DNA from: Funneliformis mosseae
Taxonomy: Eukaryota > Glomeromycota > Glomeromycetes > Glomerales > Glomeraceae
Assembly (NCBI GenBank): GCA_910592005.1
Contig: CAJVPP010002851.1
Location: 1 to 13,339 of the forward strand
Direction of reading: 5' to 3'
Length of the DNA: 13,339 bases
Made by a program: the position numbers and the translations under genes. The notes beneath the pieces are model-generated. The model had not been told where the DNA came from, searched no databases, and was given only the letters and a program-made list of their open reading frames with translations. Below are positions 1-7,914 of the stretch, one piece after another (position 1 is the stretch's first letter; the number at the start of each line of letters is the position of its first letter).

Positions 1-476
1 GTAATACATTCGAAAATATCATAATTTTAAAGAAATTTATTTATTAACAAGTTTATTATTTATCTTATATATTTTTCTTTCATATTCCATTCATAATTCG
101 CATATTAAATAATTATTATTTACAAAATTTATTATATCATTACATGATTTCGTCTATATATAGTAATTTCATATATTTTTTATTTTATTAACTTATTTTT
201 TCATATAATAATTTATACACTGTATATAGTTTATTTATAAATAATTTTTACAAACCTCACCAAAGTAACACAAATGAAATTAAATAAAAGAAATAATATA
301 AAAAATATCAATGGCAAAAAAATGATTGTTACAAACAGATTTAACTCGATATCACAAAGTGCCACTTTTATTTTTTGATTTAGAGTATTTTTGCAGAAAT
401 AAGTTAATTTACTTGTTACTACATCAAGGAGATATTATCATGTCGATTACAAATATTACATTAAAATAAATTTAAT
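1..476. other. AT-rich stretch without a recognisable gene
   Basis: I see only low-complexity AT-rich sequence with stops in all frames. There is no coding signal, RNA gene or repeat with clear borders. Confidence 0.5.
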
Positions 477-575
477 ATGAGCTATGTTCCCCATTTTTTT
501 CAATTACAAAGCCTACAACGTTCTTTCATCGACCCAAGTAAATTCGCTAAAATGGCTTTCTGGACTGCGAAGTAG
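477..575 (+). other. GC-richer islet with a 32-codon ORF, possible coding relic
   Basis: The islet around 480-590 is visibly richer in G and C than its surroundings. The plus strand has an ATG at 477 and a stop at 573-575, giving 32 codons that begin MSYVPHFFQL. The minus strand over the same bases also has a short open frame containing SPESHFSEFTWVDERTL before a stop, so strand is undecided. I recognise neither reading. Islands of this kind elsewhere in the window turn out to be decayed exons, so a gene fragment is the likeliest reading. No promoter or splice context decides it, and this is not a confident gene. Confidence 0.15.
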
Positions 576-601
576 GACGTTTGTTAAAATGTTTTTCGAC
601 A

Positions 602-621
602 TTTATATATCGATATATAAA
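602..621. repeat. Perfect 20-bp palindrome
   Basis: TTTATATATCGATATATAAA reads identically on both strands. It is nearly all A and T, so chance in such AT-rich DNA is a serious alternative. No function is claimed. Confidence 0.4.
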
Positions 622-2375
622 ATATTCTAAAAATTTAAAGTTTGATAAAGCCTTGTGTTATTATGCTAAAAATATAAAATTGTTCGTTGTTTCTTACATT
701 AATTTGATTTTAAATAATTTTTACGACTTTCACTTTTAACATAATTTCTTTTCTATAATATATATTGAAAAAATAAATATGCTGTTGAAATAATTTTTTT
801 TATTTGCTCAACCTTTTGTATCACGTGATAACTTATGATATATTTCGTAAATTGCAGATTTTATAAATATATTTTATTAATGTAACAGACTTTATTTATG
901 ATTAATATAATGGATTGGATCCTAATATTCTTTTATCAATGATATCTAACAGTTCGCATCTAATATCAATATAAGCTTATAGTTCCTGAAGGAACGAATT
1001 ATTGATACAATTAATTTTATTATAATCTATTATGTTAAATTATCTTTGATATCCATGATTAAGAACACTGTATGCATATATCGATCGACAGAAAATCTTG
1101 GAATTAAAAATTAGCCACATTTCTGCAGGTTGGTCACATTGGAATTATAATAATATTCAAAGTAACTTGAAACTATTTTCTTGTAATTTTTTTCTCACCA
1201 TACTATTAAATTTTTTCTTAAAAACAATATATAGATGACATTTGGACATTAAATTATATGGGAAATTTGCTATTAAAATCGAATTACGAATATAGTAAAT
1301 CATATGATCCGTAACGTGATTTTAATAGCAAACCTCCCATATATTTGAAGCAATTGAATGAGTAAAGTTATATTTCCAAATAATTTAATTCTAAATAATT
1401 GTGTAAAGTATTCCAAAAGTTGGTCTGTTAGATCATGATGTGATGTACCAAAATTTGTTAAAATCAATTATTCTTGTTGGACGAGATTATTCTATCACCT
1501 ATTTCATTAGTTTTATCTGTGTCACCTCTCTTTATTAATAACTGAACAATAAATGTGCTCTAGAATATTTTTTAAGTTAATTTAAAAAATAATTGTTATC
1601 TGAAAATAAATGGAATGAATATTCATCACTATTAATAAATCTCTGTCATGTAATTCTTTGATAATAACAAGTTCAATAACCAATAGTTTTTGTTATAAAA
1701 TTACTTGAAGTGTTTCTTTATCGCATCAATCGTCAGTAAAAAAGAAATAATGAAATAAATAATTTTAATGTTTGCTAAAAAGTCTATCAATTTTCTGCTT
1801 TTTTCCTTATCGTTATATTTTAAATTTTTTTTTGCTCCTTAACGTTAAGCAAAAGCAAAAAATAAAATTAAAATATATGCTTCGTTGGAATGTTATTGAA
1901 ATTAACCAAAAATATAAATTTTATATAATAACGAAAATTCAATCCATGACGATCATGAAAAGTTATCAGAATAAACAAATTTAATTACTAAAATAAGTAT
2001 AAATTAAGCACATTATACGAACATTTTTTCTTTTACGATTATTCATCGTGGCTATTTCAGATTAATTTATTTAAAATATTTTCTTTAATACTCATCATTG
2101 TTATCTTTAGAATATTCTAAATTTGAAGCCAAAATTAGAAAAAAAAAGAACAACACCTCCCTAAAAATTCGCAGAATCAACAAATCGCTTTGGTAAGTTA
2201 TAAATATTGCAGGTAAATATATCAATTCCTTTAAATTTATAATAAACAAGATCAACCTTAAGTCACTTCAGGACTTTATTTATTAATAGCATAAAAGTTA
2301 GCACAATTTTATGTAAAATATGGTTCAAAAAGTTTATATAAATCTATTTTCTAACTTATCACTATTTTGACTACT
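622..2375. other. Long AT-rich intergenic stretch
   Basis: Apart from the hairpin element at 1259-1339, I see no gene here. The one longer open frame, at 1772-1984 on the plus strand, encodes a K/I/N/F/Y-rich chain typical of chance translation of AT-rich DNA, and I do not call it. Confidence 0.5.
1259..1339. mobile_element. 81-bp hairpin MITE, Tc1/mariner-like by its TA flanks
   Basis: Arms at 1255-1280 and 1318-1343 are inverted copies of each other over 26 bases with two mismatches. The shared core is TTTGCTATTAAAATC. Weaker inverted similarity continues inward (AATTACGAATATA against GTTACGGATCATATG), so almost the whole unit can fold on itself. The block starting TGGGA is flanked by TA on both sides (1257-1258 and 1340-1341), the target duplication expected of Tc1/mariner-type elements, although TA is cheap in this DNA. 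It has no coding capacity. Alternatives are a bare structural hairpin or a small-RNA precursor-like foldback. Confidence 0.55.
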
Positions 2376-3730
2376 TTAGTCAATATGTACATGTTTTGAG
2401 TTATTTGCATCGTTTCGATTCTCTAACATACGAACAATATGAGAAACTACAATTTTTTCACTCTGCATCTCCCATCAAAATTGCAAATATATTGACGAAA
2501 AATTTCAACATTATGTTTTCCTGAAGAACCAATTCAACAAATGAAATGCCAACAACTTCTGGCTGTTACGATTCTAAATAATGGTGGTTTTTATACAATT
2601 TTCTGAAAATATGCATCAAATGTTAGGTTTACCCTAAACGCAATAAACACAAAATTTTGATGTTACCTCTGACGCATTATGCAATAGCATGATGTTTTGG
2701 GCTATCCCCTTACGGATATCTTCCAATTTGGCTATGTTAACCAGCACTGAAAAACCATCTAGTTTTACGAAATAGCCCACAGTGCCATACGCTCTAGTTC
2801 CATTAAGATTAGCTCCAACGATTAATATTACTGAATCGTTCGTAAACCTTCGAATGTGAGCATCATGAAAAATTAATATATATTCCTAAACCGTTCGTTC
2901 ATTATCATTGATATTATTTTTGAATACTCTCAACGTTAGTTTGATCAATTAGTAAAGAATTTCAATTTTTCTTCAGAAATTAGATTGATGTTTGGTAATC
3001 TCTAAGCGATCCACTAAATTCTTGATGCAAAACTTTTTTGAACACATCTTTGATTTCCCATTCATTAAAAGATTTATTACCTATCATAATTTGGAGAAGT
3101 TTGAAATCAGGATATCTACATCATTTTCATACTAAATCGAGATAAAAAAAAATCATACTTTCAGGTTTGATCTTGACTTTAAAGTTCGTGATTTATTTCT
3201 TTCTGCAGTCTGATCTACAAGGGCGTTGAAATTCATTTTCGATGTTCTTATTGTTGTTCTCAGGAATTTCAAAATAGAAGTCTCGCGCTTCTTCAACATC
3301 AAAGAATGATAATTTTTTGAACTTTTTTTTAACTTCTAGTAACATAATCCAGGATCCGCTGGAGTGTAGTATTTTGCATTTTATTTCACTAATTATATAG
3401 GAGAAATCAAAATATGAAAAACATTTTAAACTTACTGTTCGATGTGGTAAATAGATTTCGAATCATAATACAATTGTGTTAAGGTGGGCTGTTAGGAAAT
3501 CTCCACTTAGAGGTTGCTTTCGTTCCTTATCAGCAAATAATTCAATGTCACACCAGTTGACATTTTTAAGTTCAATGAACTCTTCTTGAAGGTGGTTTAA
3601 AGTGGAACATTGCGATACACTGAGATAACTTTGATTATCAAGGAATTTGGTTTGTCTTCTAATAGAACTCACATTGATATTAAGGAATTTGGAGATGATA
3701 TTATTGGAGATGCTATTATATATAATTTAT
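2376..3730 (-). pseudogene. Decayed multi-exon gene, tentatively a PD-(D/E)XK-like nuclease family relic
   Basis: Read on the minus strand, this region gives a series of protein-like segments broken by frameshifts and stops. In order they are: a segment with CDIELFADKERKQPLSGDF (about 3463-3619); LLEVKKKFKKLSFFDVEEA and NFKVKIKPESM (about 3150-3350); NKSFNEWEIKDVFKKVL (about 2990-3085); RAYGTVGYFVKLDGFSVLVN followed by IAKLEDIRKGIAQNIMLLHN (2667-2887); and a tail with VEIFRQYICNFDGR, a frameshift, then SEKIVVSHIVRMLENR, ending at a stop at 2376-2378. Candidate GT-AG introns are 3620-3672, 3359-3435 and 2603-2666. From memory the order matches a large Rhizophagus family of uncharacterised proteins whose C-terminal part has a PD-(D/E)XK-like core. 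In that family I expect an acidic residue where this copy has VGY, and an E-x-K where it has IAK. Damage includes a TGA after FIC, several frameshifts, and no clear start codon. Decayed coding origin is well supported; the family name is tentative. Confidence 0.5.
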
Positions 3731-4868
3731 ATTGACGAATTGAAATATTTTTAAAAAAAAATTATAAAACTTGCATAATAGAAAAGTCAATTGTGTATGT
3801 AGAAAAAACCTGTTGGATCAATTATAATAGTATTCACTGAAAGTAAGCATCCCGTGATATTAATAAATGTGTTATTTAGGTACTATACGGTAATTGACAT
3901 GTTTGTTTCATATGAATATTGTAATTCGTAATGATAACTTTCTTGAAAGTTTATGCGAATTTATTAATAGATTCTCTAAAATGATCTCACCTTTAGATTA
4001 CAATATCATATATTTTAAAACTTGTAAAAAATTTATGCGAGTTTGTTATCTTTAGTTATGTTACTGTTAAGCAAATTTATGAACGACTATGAAAAAGTTG
4101 ATCAAAATTATAATTGTTAATCATGTGATTTAGTAATCAAGTGTAACTGAAAAATAATATAAATTGCAAAATGTGACTAAAAGAAAAGTATGACGATAAA
4201 AAAGTTAACTATATAGGGTCGATGAATCTTGTTTATTTTATCGAATCACAAATTTCATTTGCAATTAGTAAATTTTAATTAGGATTTGAAACAAGTTTCT
4301 TTTACTTTTAATTATTAATTACCATTAATATTTATGTATAGTAAATTCATCAAAACATTTAATCATTAACGAATTTATATGATTCAATAATGTTTTAATT
4401 TATTTCAAAAATACAACGAAAATGCAAACCTGCTAGATTAATATTAGTGACTGTACTTTATTATATAAAACGATTTGATCATAATTCTTGAACAATTTCT
4501 ATTTCATTATAAAATAAGTTTTTCAAAAAATAAAAGAAATCGTTCAATGACGAAATCATGTGTTTTTGATTAAAAAGCATCATTAAAAAGTTATAAGGTA
4601 ATGATGTTATTTCTTAATCCTCCAGAAACTTTGCTCAAGATATTGCTTCAAATACTTATGTTTACTAAAGTTTCAAAAGGATTCAATCAATCTTGCAATC
4701 TAATTATGCGTTCTAAAAAAAATTCAATGATATCCTTCTTGATAAATTGTTTTTAAAAATAATACTTATAAAACAAGAATTCTTCGCATGGAAACTGAGT
4801 TAAAAAGCATATTTCAACACAATATATTTCATATACTTTTTGAAATGGCTCATTAATAACTTTAATAA
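3731..4868. other. AT-rich intergenic stretch without a gene
   Basis: I see no sustained open frame, splice-site series, structured RNA or repeat. The sequence is rich in A/T runs and stops. Confidence 0.5.
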
Positions 4869-5257
4869 TTTCAAGAGCAAGTTAAAGAAAGTAGCAGAGA
4901 AAATTTAGAAATGGTATCCTTTTTGAGGCTCACTGTCTATGTAGGTAATTTATGCACCTATATTAAATCAACGTTCATATTAAAAAATTTTCCCTCCTTA
5001 GATGATGATCAATTTTAAAGACTTTTGTGACAAGCTAACGGAGGTACAATTCTAGTAATTTTAATTTTAATCTAAAGCAAGCGTCAACATCAAGATTTGA
5101 TTGATAATCCCATATAGTTGCTTGGTTCTTTGAAAAACGTTTTAAATTTTATCTAGAAAAGTATTAATTCCCAAGTGGAAATTAAAGGATTGGCGGCACC
5201 TTTCAATATTTTAAAAGAAAAAGGTGTTTATAATTATATTGCAGAGGGAGGGTAAAC
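4869..5257 (+). pseudogene. Unrecognised plus-strand coding remnants
   Basis: A stop-to-stop frame at 4869-5018 gives 49 codons without an ATG. It begins FQEQVKESSRENLEMVSF and ends FPSLDDDQF at TAA 5016-5018. About 160 bases further on, a second protein-like segment reads VEIKGLAAPFNILKEKGV and then YNYIAEGG, with a stop, and the frame continues TNSQAHFDSKELLTRCLS. Amino-acid composition is balanced compared with chance frames nearby, which suggests decayed exons. I recognise no domain. There is no start codon or splice pair I can defend, so the limits are approximate. They may belong to one gene or two. Confidence 0.3.
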
Positions 5258-5394
5258 TAATAGTCAAGCGCATTTTGACTCAAAAGAATTACTGACTCGC
5301 TGTTTATCATGAAATAAGTGATACCTACAATATTCTTTCACACGTTAGATATACGAATGAAAACAGAGCGTTAAGATAGTGCCAGTTATAAGAG

Positions 5395-5410
5395 GCTTAT
5401 AAAAGAACGT
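5395..5410 (+). promoter_or_regulatory. TATA box of the decayed secreted-peptide gene
   Basis: GCTTATAAAAGAACGT contains a consensus TATAAAAG (5398-5405). Its first G lies exactly 90 bases before the ATG at 5485. The intact peptide gene at 7567 (minus) has GCTTATAAATACACGT at the identical distance. The spacing fits a TATA box with initiation about 30 bases downstream and a leader of about 50 bases. Confidence 0.5.
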
Positions 5411-5484
5411 AAGAAAGAGAATATACGCATACAATTGATAGGTATAAATTTCTTGTTAATAATTACAAGCAAATATTCTTTAAT

Positions 5485-5762
5485 ATGAATTTTACTAAAT
5501 TTTTTGCATTTATCTTATTAATATTGAACGATAACCATTAGAGCCTAAAAGAAAATACAGCAGCAACTGAAGTTAAATAATATATTGCGCGAAGCTCTAT
5601 GTATGTGTCTCTTATCGCACCCGTGTTCTAAAAATAAACGTTCAGCATATAAAAGACTGTCAGGGTATTAACAATCCTCCACAGATATGCAAATGCAGGA
5701 GGAAGGAAAGATTCTCTATTAGTTTTGACGATATGATAACCAGATACAGTATATTACCCTGA
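5485..5762 (+). pseudogene. Decayed small secreted cysteine-containing peptide gene
   Basis: The ATG at 5485 opens MNFTKFFAFILLIL, a short positive N-region followed by a hydrophobic core, which is a typical eukaryotic secretion signal. The frame then hits TAG after NDNH. A +2 frame shift brings in EPKRKYSSN, which carries a Lys-Arg processing-type site, and two stops follow. The same shifted frame is then open for 61 codons (5577-5762). This part holds five cysteines, including KDCQGINNPPQICKC, and ends DDMITRYSILP before TGA. Seen: signal-like start, dibasic site, cysteine-bearing tail and a TATA box at 5398. Inferred: a former secreted, Kex2-processed peptide gene broken by at least one frameshift and nonsense changes. 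An unrecognised intron could explain part of the break. The minus-strand frame at 5660-5860 is most likely a shadow. No homologue recognised. Confidence 0.4.
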
Positions 5763-5986
5763 TATGAAAATCGCACCATTAATTCCAATATAGTCAAAAT
5801 TGAACTTCCCATCAATTTGATCAACTCGTAAAGACTATGGTAAGCCAAGGTTTCATCCATTATAGATGATAAACGAAGAAGATGTAAGACAGGCTTTGTC
5901 TGTGAAACTGCTAAAATCTTAATTCAACAACGGTATTACGATAACTAAGAGTAAGTTTCAAGCGTTTTTTTTAAAAGAGGATTAAG

Positions 5987-5994
5987 GGTGAGCC
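5987..5994. repeat. Left 8-bp target-site duplication, GGTGAGCC
   Basis: GGTGAGCC immediately precedes the left terminal repeat at 5995 and is repeated without mismatch at 6920-6927, just after the right terminal repeat. An 8-bp duplication is the hallmark of hAT superfamily insertion. Confidence 0.8.
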
Positions 5995-6398
5995 TAAGGT
6001 TGCCGGGCAAAACCGGAGGTTTCGACAGGCATCGAAATCGAAACCCGTCGTCGAAACGTTTTGCCAAATATTTTTATTAAAGGCAAAATTGCGAAAGTTT
6101 CGACGGGTGGCAAAAGTTTCGACGGATGGCAAAACCCATCGAAACCTTTTGATATTAAAATACTATTTTGAATTTAAAATTTATTATTTTTTGTTTTATA
6201 AGATGAGAAAATCGTATATAGCAAAGATCACTTTTATAATATCATATCTTTATATAAGAAAAAAAAATCACATTGAAATTGAATTAATTTATTTTTCATC
6301 AAATCCAATCACATCATTTATCTCCCATATTTTCTTCATTAAAACTCATGACAGTACTTATCTTATCTTCTTCATTCATTAATCTTTCATTTGAAAAA

Positions 6399-6406
6399 TC
6401 ATCATC
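6399..6406. repeat. Left target-site copy of the nested element (TCATCATC)
   Basis: TCATCATC precedes the nested element, and TTATCATC follows it at 6615-6622, matching at seven of eight positions. This is again the 8-bp length expected for hAT. Confidence 0.55.
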
Positions 6407-6614
6407 TAGAGGTTGGGAACCGGATTTGACATTCGGATTTAAACCCAGATATATCCAGTTTCGGATACAAAATTGGCCCAAAGCCGGGTATATGATATGT
6501 TTAAAAAATTTATTTGACCTGCCACAGTTTTTGAAATAGATATTCAATTTTAAATCCGGATCCGATTTTTAAAATTAAGTAAATCCGAAAAAATAAACCC
6601 GGTTCCAGCCTCCA
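6407..6614. mobile_element. Nested 208-bp hAT-like MITE
   Basis: The left end TAGAGGTTGGGAACCGG is matched in inverted orientation by the right end, which on the minus strand reads TGGAGGCTGGAACCGG. Both ends continue with TTCGGATTTA-type subterminal sequence (left about 6430-6443, right about 6583-6591). The flanking 8-mers TCATCATC and TTATCATC form a 7/8 target duplication. The element lies wholly inside the larger MITE, so it inserted later. It has no coding capacity: the frames at 6314-6547 and 6348-6539 are translations of the element itself. Confidence 0.7.
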
Positions 6615-6919
6615 TTATCATCTTCATAAGGTAATTTTTTAATTCTTTAATGAGTACCAGTGCTTCCAAATTTAAAAACAACTCGATAAATAATGCATTA
6701 TTTTGGAAATTTTGATCTACTTTAAAATAAAAAGCAAAAAAAATCGTTTATTCTACATTGTGGCACAATACATCTGTTAAAACCGTCAAATTCGCAAAGT
6801 TGGTCGAAACTCGTCGAAAACCCATCGATACCCGTCGAAACCCATCGAAACTGTCGAAATAATTTCTGAAAAGTTTCGACTTTTGCCAAAATGAGTTTAA
6901 GGTTTTGCCCGCAACTATA

Positions 6920-6927
6920 GGTGAGCC
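6920..6927. repeat. Right 8-bp target-site duplication, GGTGAGCC
   Basis: Exact second copy of 5987-5994, immediately outside the right terminal repeat. Confidence 0.8.
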
Positions 6928-7157
6928 AGATTTAATTACAAGCAATATGATAAACATTTGTTAGTAGTTGAAGATTAGATTCTAAATCAGCTCAATGATT
7001 TGAATGATTATTCAATTATGACTAGCATAAATCATTATTAATATGTAAATTCTTTATTGGAAAATCTGAAAGTTTATCATTTTATAGGATTTTATAAAAT
7101 ATAAATTAAAAGCGCTGAGATCGTAATATGTAATTTAATTAAGCTTTATTTGAAAGA

Positions 7158-7389
7158 GATTCGGATTTTTAAAATTAAATAAATCCGGAAATAAAAACAA
7201 ACCCTGATACAAATTTAAAACCTATTAAAAAAAAAAATCGTTTTTATATTCTACATTATGATACAATAAACCTTTTAAAACCGTCAAATTCGCAAATTTG
7301 TTATCGAAACTTTCGAGACCCATCGAAACCCGTCGAAATAAATTTTGAAAAATTTCGACTCTTTCCATTATGGTTTTACTGACAATATT
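7158..7389. mobile_element. Truncated second copy of the nested MITE composite (right part)
   Basis: 7158-7204 aligns with 6558-6600, the right end of the nested element (shared cores ATTTTTAAAATTAA and TAAATCCG). 7228-7378 aligns with 6741-6906 (AAAATCGTTT, TTCTACATT, AAAACCGTCAAATTCGCAAA, then five TCGAAA/TTTCGA words). The inside is shortened, and no left terminal repeat or target duplication is found. The right terminus is degenerate: GGTTTTACTGACAA (7372-7385) matches GGTTTTGCCCGCAA of the first copy at ten of fourteen bases. This terminus overlaps the last codons and stop of the secreted-peptide gene at 7376-7567, and the rest forms that gene's downstream flank and probable 3' untranslated region. 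Confidence 0.65.
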
Positions 7390-7567
7390 CACAATCTTGT
7401 AACTCTGGCAAAACATCGCAACACTCCCATCTAACACCATCTATACAGGAGCAATCTAATTGCCTTTTCACCAAGCTTGAGTGTTTCTCACTAGAAGAAG
7501 GTGCTGAAAAAGCAACATTACTGAAAGCTAAAATGACGATAATAAGCATGTAAATGTGAATTTTCAT
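7376..7567 (-). CDS. Small cysteine-rich secreted peptide precursor with a Lys-Arg processing site
   Basis: The 63-residue single-exon frame has an ATG at 7567-7565 and TAA at 7378-7376. Residues 1-21 form a signal peptide (MKIHIYMLIIVILAFSNVAFS, written here as residues 1-20 MKIHIYMLIIVILAFSNVAF plus S), with likely cleavage after Ser21 by the small-residue rule (Ala19, Ser21). Residues 22-33 are a Ser-rich pro-segment. Lys34-Arg35 is a classical Kex2-type site, after which Gln36 would be the mature N-terminus and could cyclise to pyroglutamate. The mature 28-residue part has six cysteines spaced C-x-C-x7-C-C-x8-C-x2-C (Cys39, 41, 49, 50, 59, 62), enough for three disulfides, with a WECC motif at 47-50. 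A TATA box lies 87 bases upstream. Architecture is that of fungal secreted cysteine-rich peptides; whether it is an effector, a signal or something else cannot be told from sequence. The last three codons and stop fall in a transposon terminal repeat. Confidence 0.72.
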   Translation of the reverse strand: MKIHIYMLIIVILAFSNVAFSAPSSSEKHSSLVKRQLDCSCIDGVRWECCDVLPELQDCEYCQ

Positions 7568-7641
7568 AATGACTTTGGAAGTATTTGAAGGATTAATATC
7601 ACAAATGTTTTTATAAATATGTGAATTTTTATAGCTTAAAG

Positions 7642-7657
7642 ACGTGTATTTATAAGC
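7642..7657 (-). promoter_or_regulatory. TATA box of the secreted-peptide gene
   Basis: On the minus strand the block reads GCTTATAAATACACGT, with consensus TATAAATA at 7654-7647. Its first base is 90 bases upstream of the A of the start codon. A weaker TATAAAAA (about 7633-7626) and ATATTTATAAAA (about 7620-7609) lie closer to the ATG and could be alternatives. Confidence 0.55.
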
Positions 7658-7914
7658 TAATCAGATTAGAGTTACAATTTAAATTATTTGATGTCTATTG
7701 ACAATGTGATAACAAAATTTCCTCACTTTATATAGTTTTTTTTTTTAAATATCAGGCTTACTGGGCTTATCCTTAAGAAACTTGTATTTGCTTGCTATAT
7801 ATTCTCATAAGAGCGTTACAACCTTTACAGCCTCTCAAATGCTGTAATAAATATTTGCAACCAATCACACCATTGTAAATCTCAAATATAATCGGTTAGA
7901 AAAAAATTTAGGCT

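Larger units (their letters stand above)
5995..6919. mobile_element. hAT-like non-autonomous element (MITE) with subterminal TCGAAA repeats
   Basis: The left end TAAGGTTGCCGGGCAAAACC (5995-6014) is matched in inverted orientation by 6901-6919, with one gap and two mismatches. An exact 8-bp target duplication flanks the unit. TIRs beginning TA-G-G-TG/TTG and 8-bp duplications are features of hAT elements. Both subterminal zones are loaded with TCGAAA/TTTCGA words (seven on the left, about 6018-6147; six on the right, about 6803-6880), often extended to TTTCGACGGG. A 19-bp tandem pair occurs at 6095-6113 and 6114-6132 with one mismatch. Such subterminal motif clusters are where hAT transposases bind in the well-studied elements. 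No transposase is encoded: frames across it (6089-6382, 6748-6957) are repeat-derived. About 709 bp remain once the nested element and its duplicated target are subtracted. Confidence 0.8.
5866..7041 (+). pseudogene. Coding remnant split by a transposon insertion
   Basis: From 5866 the plus strand reads MINEEDVRQALSVKLLKS, a stop, then FNNGITITKSKFQAFFLKED and further stops up to the target-site copy at 5987-5994. If the element and one 8-bp target copy are removed, the same frame continues from 6928 as ARFNYKQYDKHLLVVED, stop, ILNQLNDLNDYSIM, ending TAA at 7039-7041. The composition is protein-like and the frame is shared across the insertion, but there are at least four in-frame stops, so the gene was already decayed or the frame is partly accidental. 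I do not recognise the protein. Real sequence of the remnant is only 5866-5994 and 6928-7041. Confidence 0.22.

Noticed and set aside
1772..1984. 70-codon plus-strand open frame
   Set aside because: It is almost entirely K, I, N, F, Y and L from AT-rich DNA, with no domain, signal or promoter; likely chance.
3463..3672. Minus-strand frame taken as a complete gene starting at 3672
   Set aside because: The start codon is GTG, and GTGAGT there looks like a splice donor with an acceptor at 3620-3622. It is better read as an intron plus part of the larger pseudogene.
5660..5860. 66-codon minus-strand frame
   Set aside because: It is opposite the cysteine-bearing plus-strand relic, with no promoter or recognisable content; likely a shadow, although a weak hydrophobic gene cannot be excluded.
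6089..6547. Open frames on both strands over 6089-6382, 6314-6547 and 6348-6539
   Set aside because: They lie inside the two MITEs and translate terminal or internal element sequence.
6748..6957. Minus-strand frame with repeated FRRVSMGFRRVS
   Set aside because: The peptide repeat is a direct translation of the TCGAAA subterminal repeats of the MITE.
7225..7440. Minus-strand frame overlapping the secreted-peptide gene
   Set aside because: It translates the truncated MITE copy and overlaps the better-supported peptide gene in another frame.
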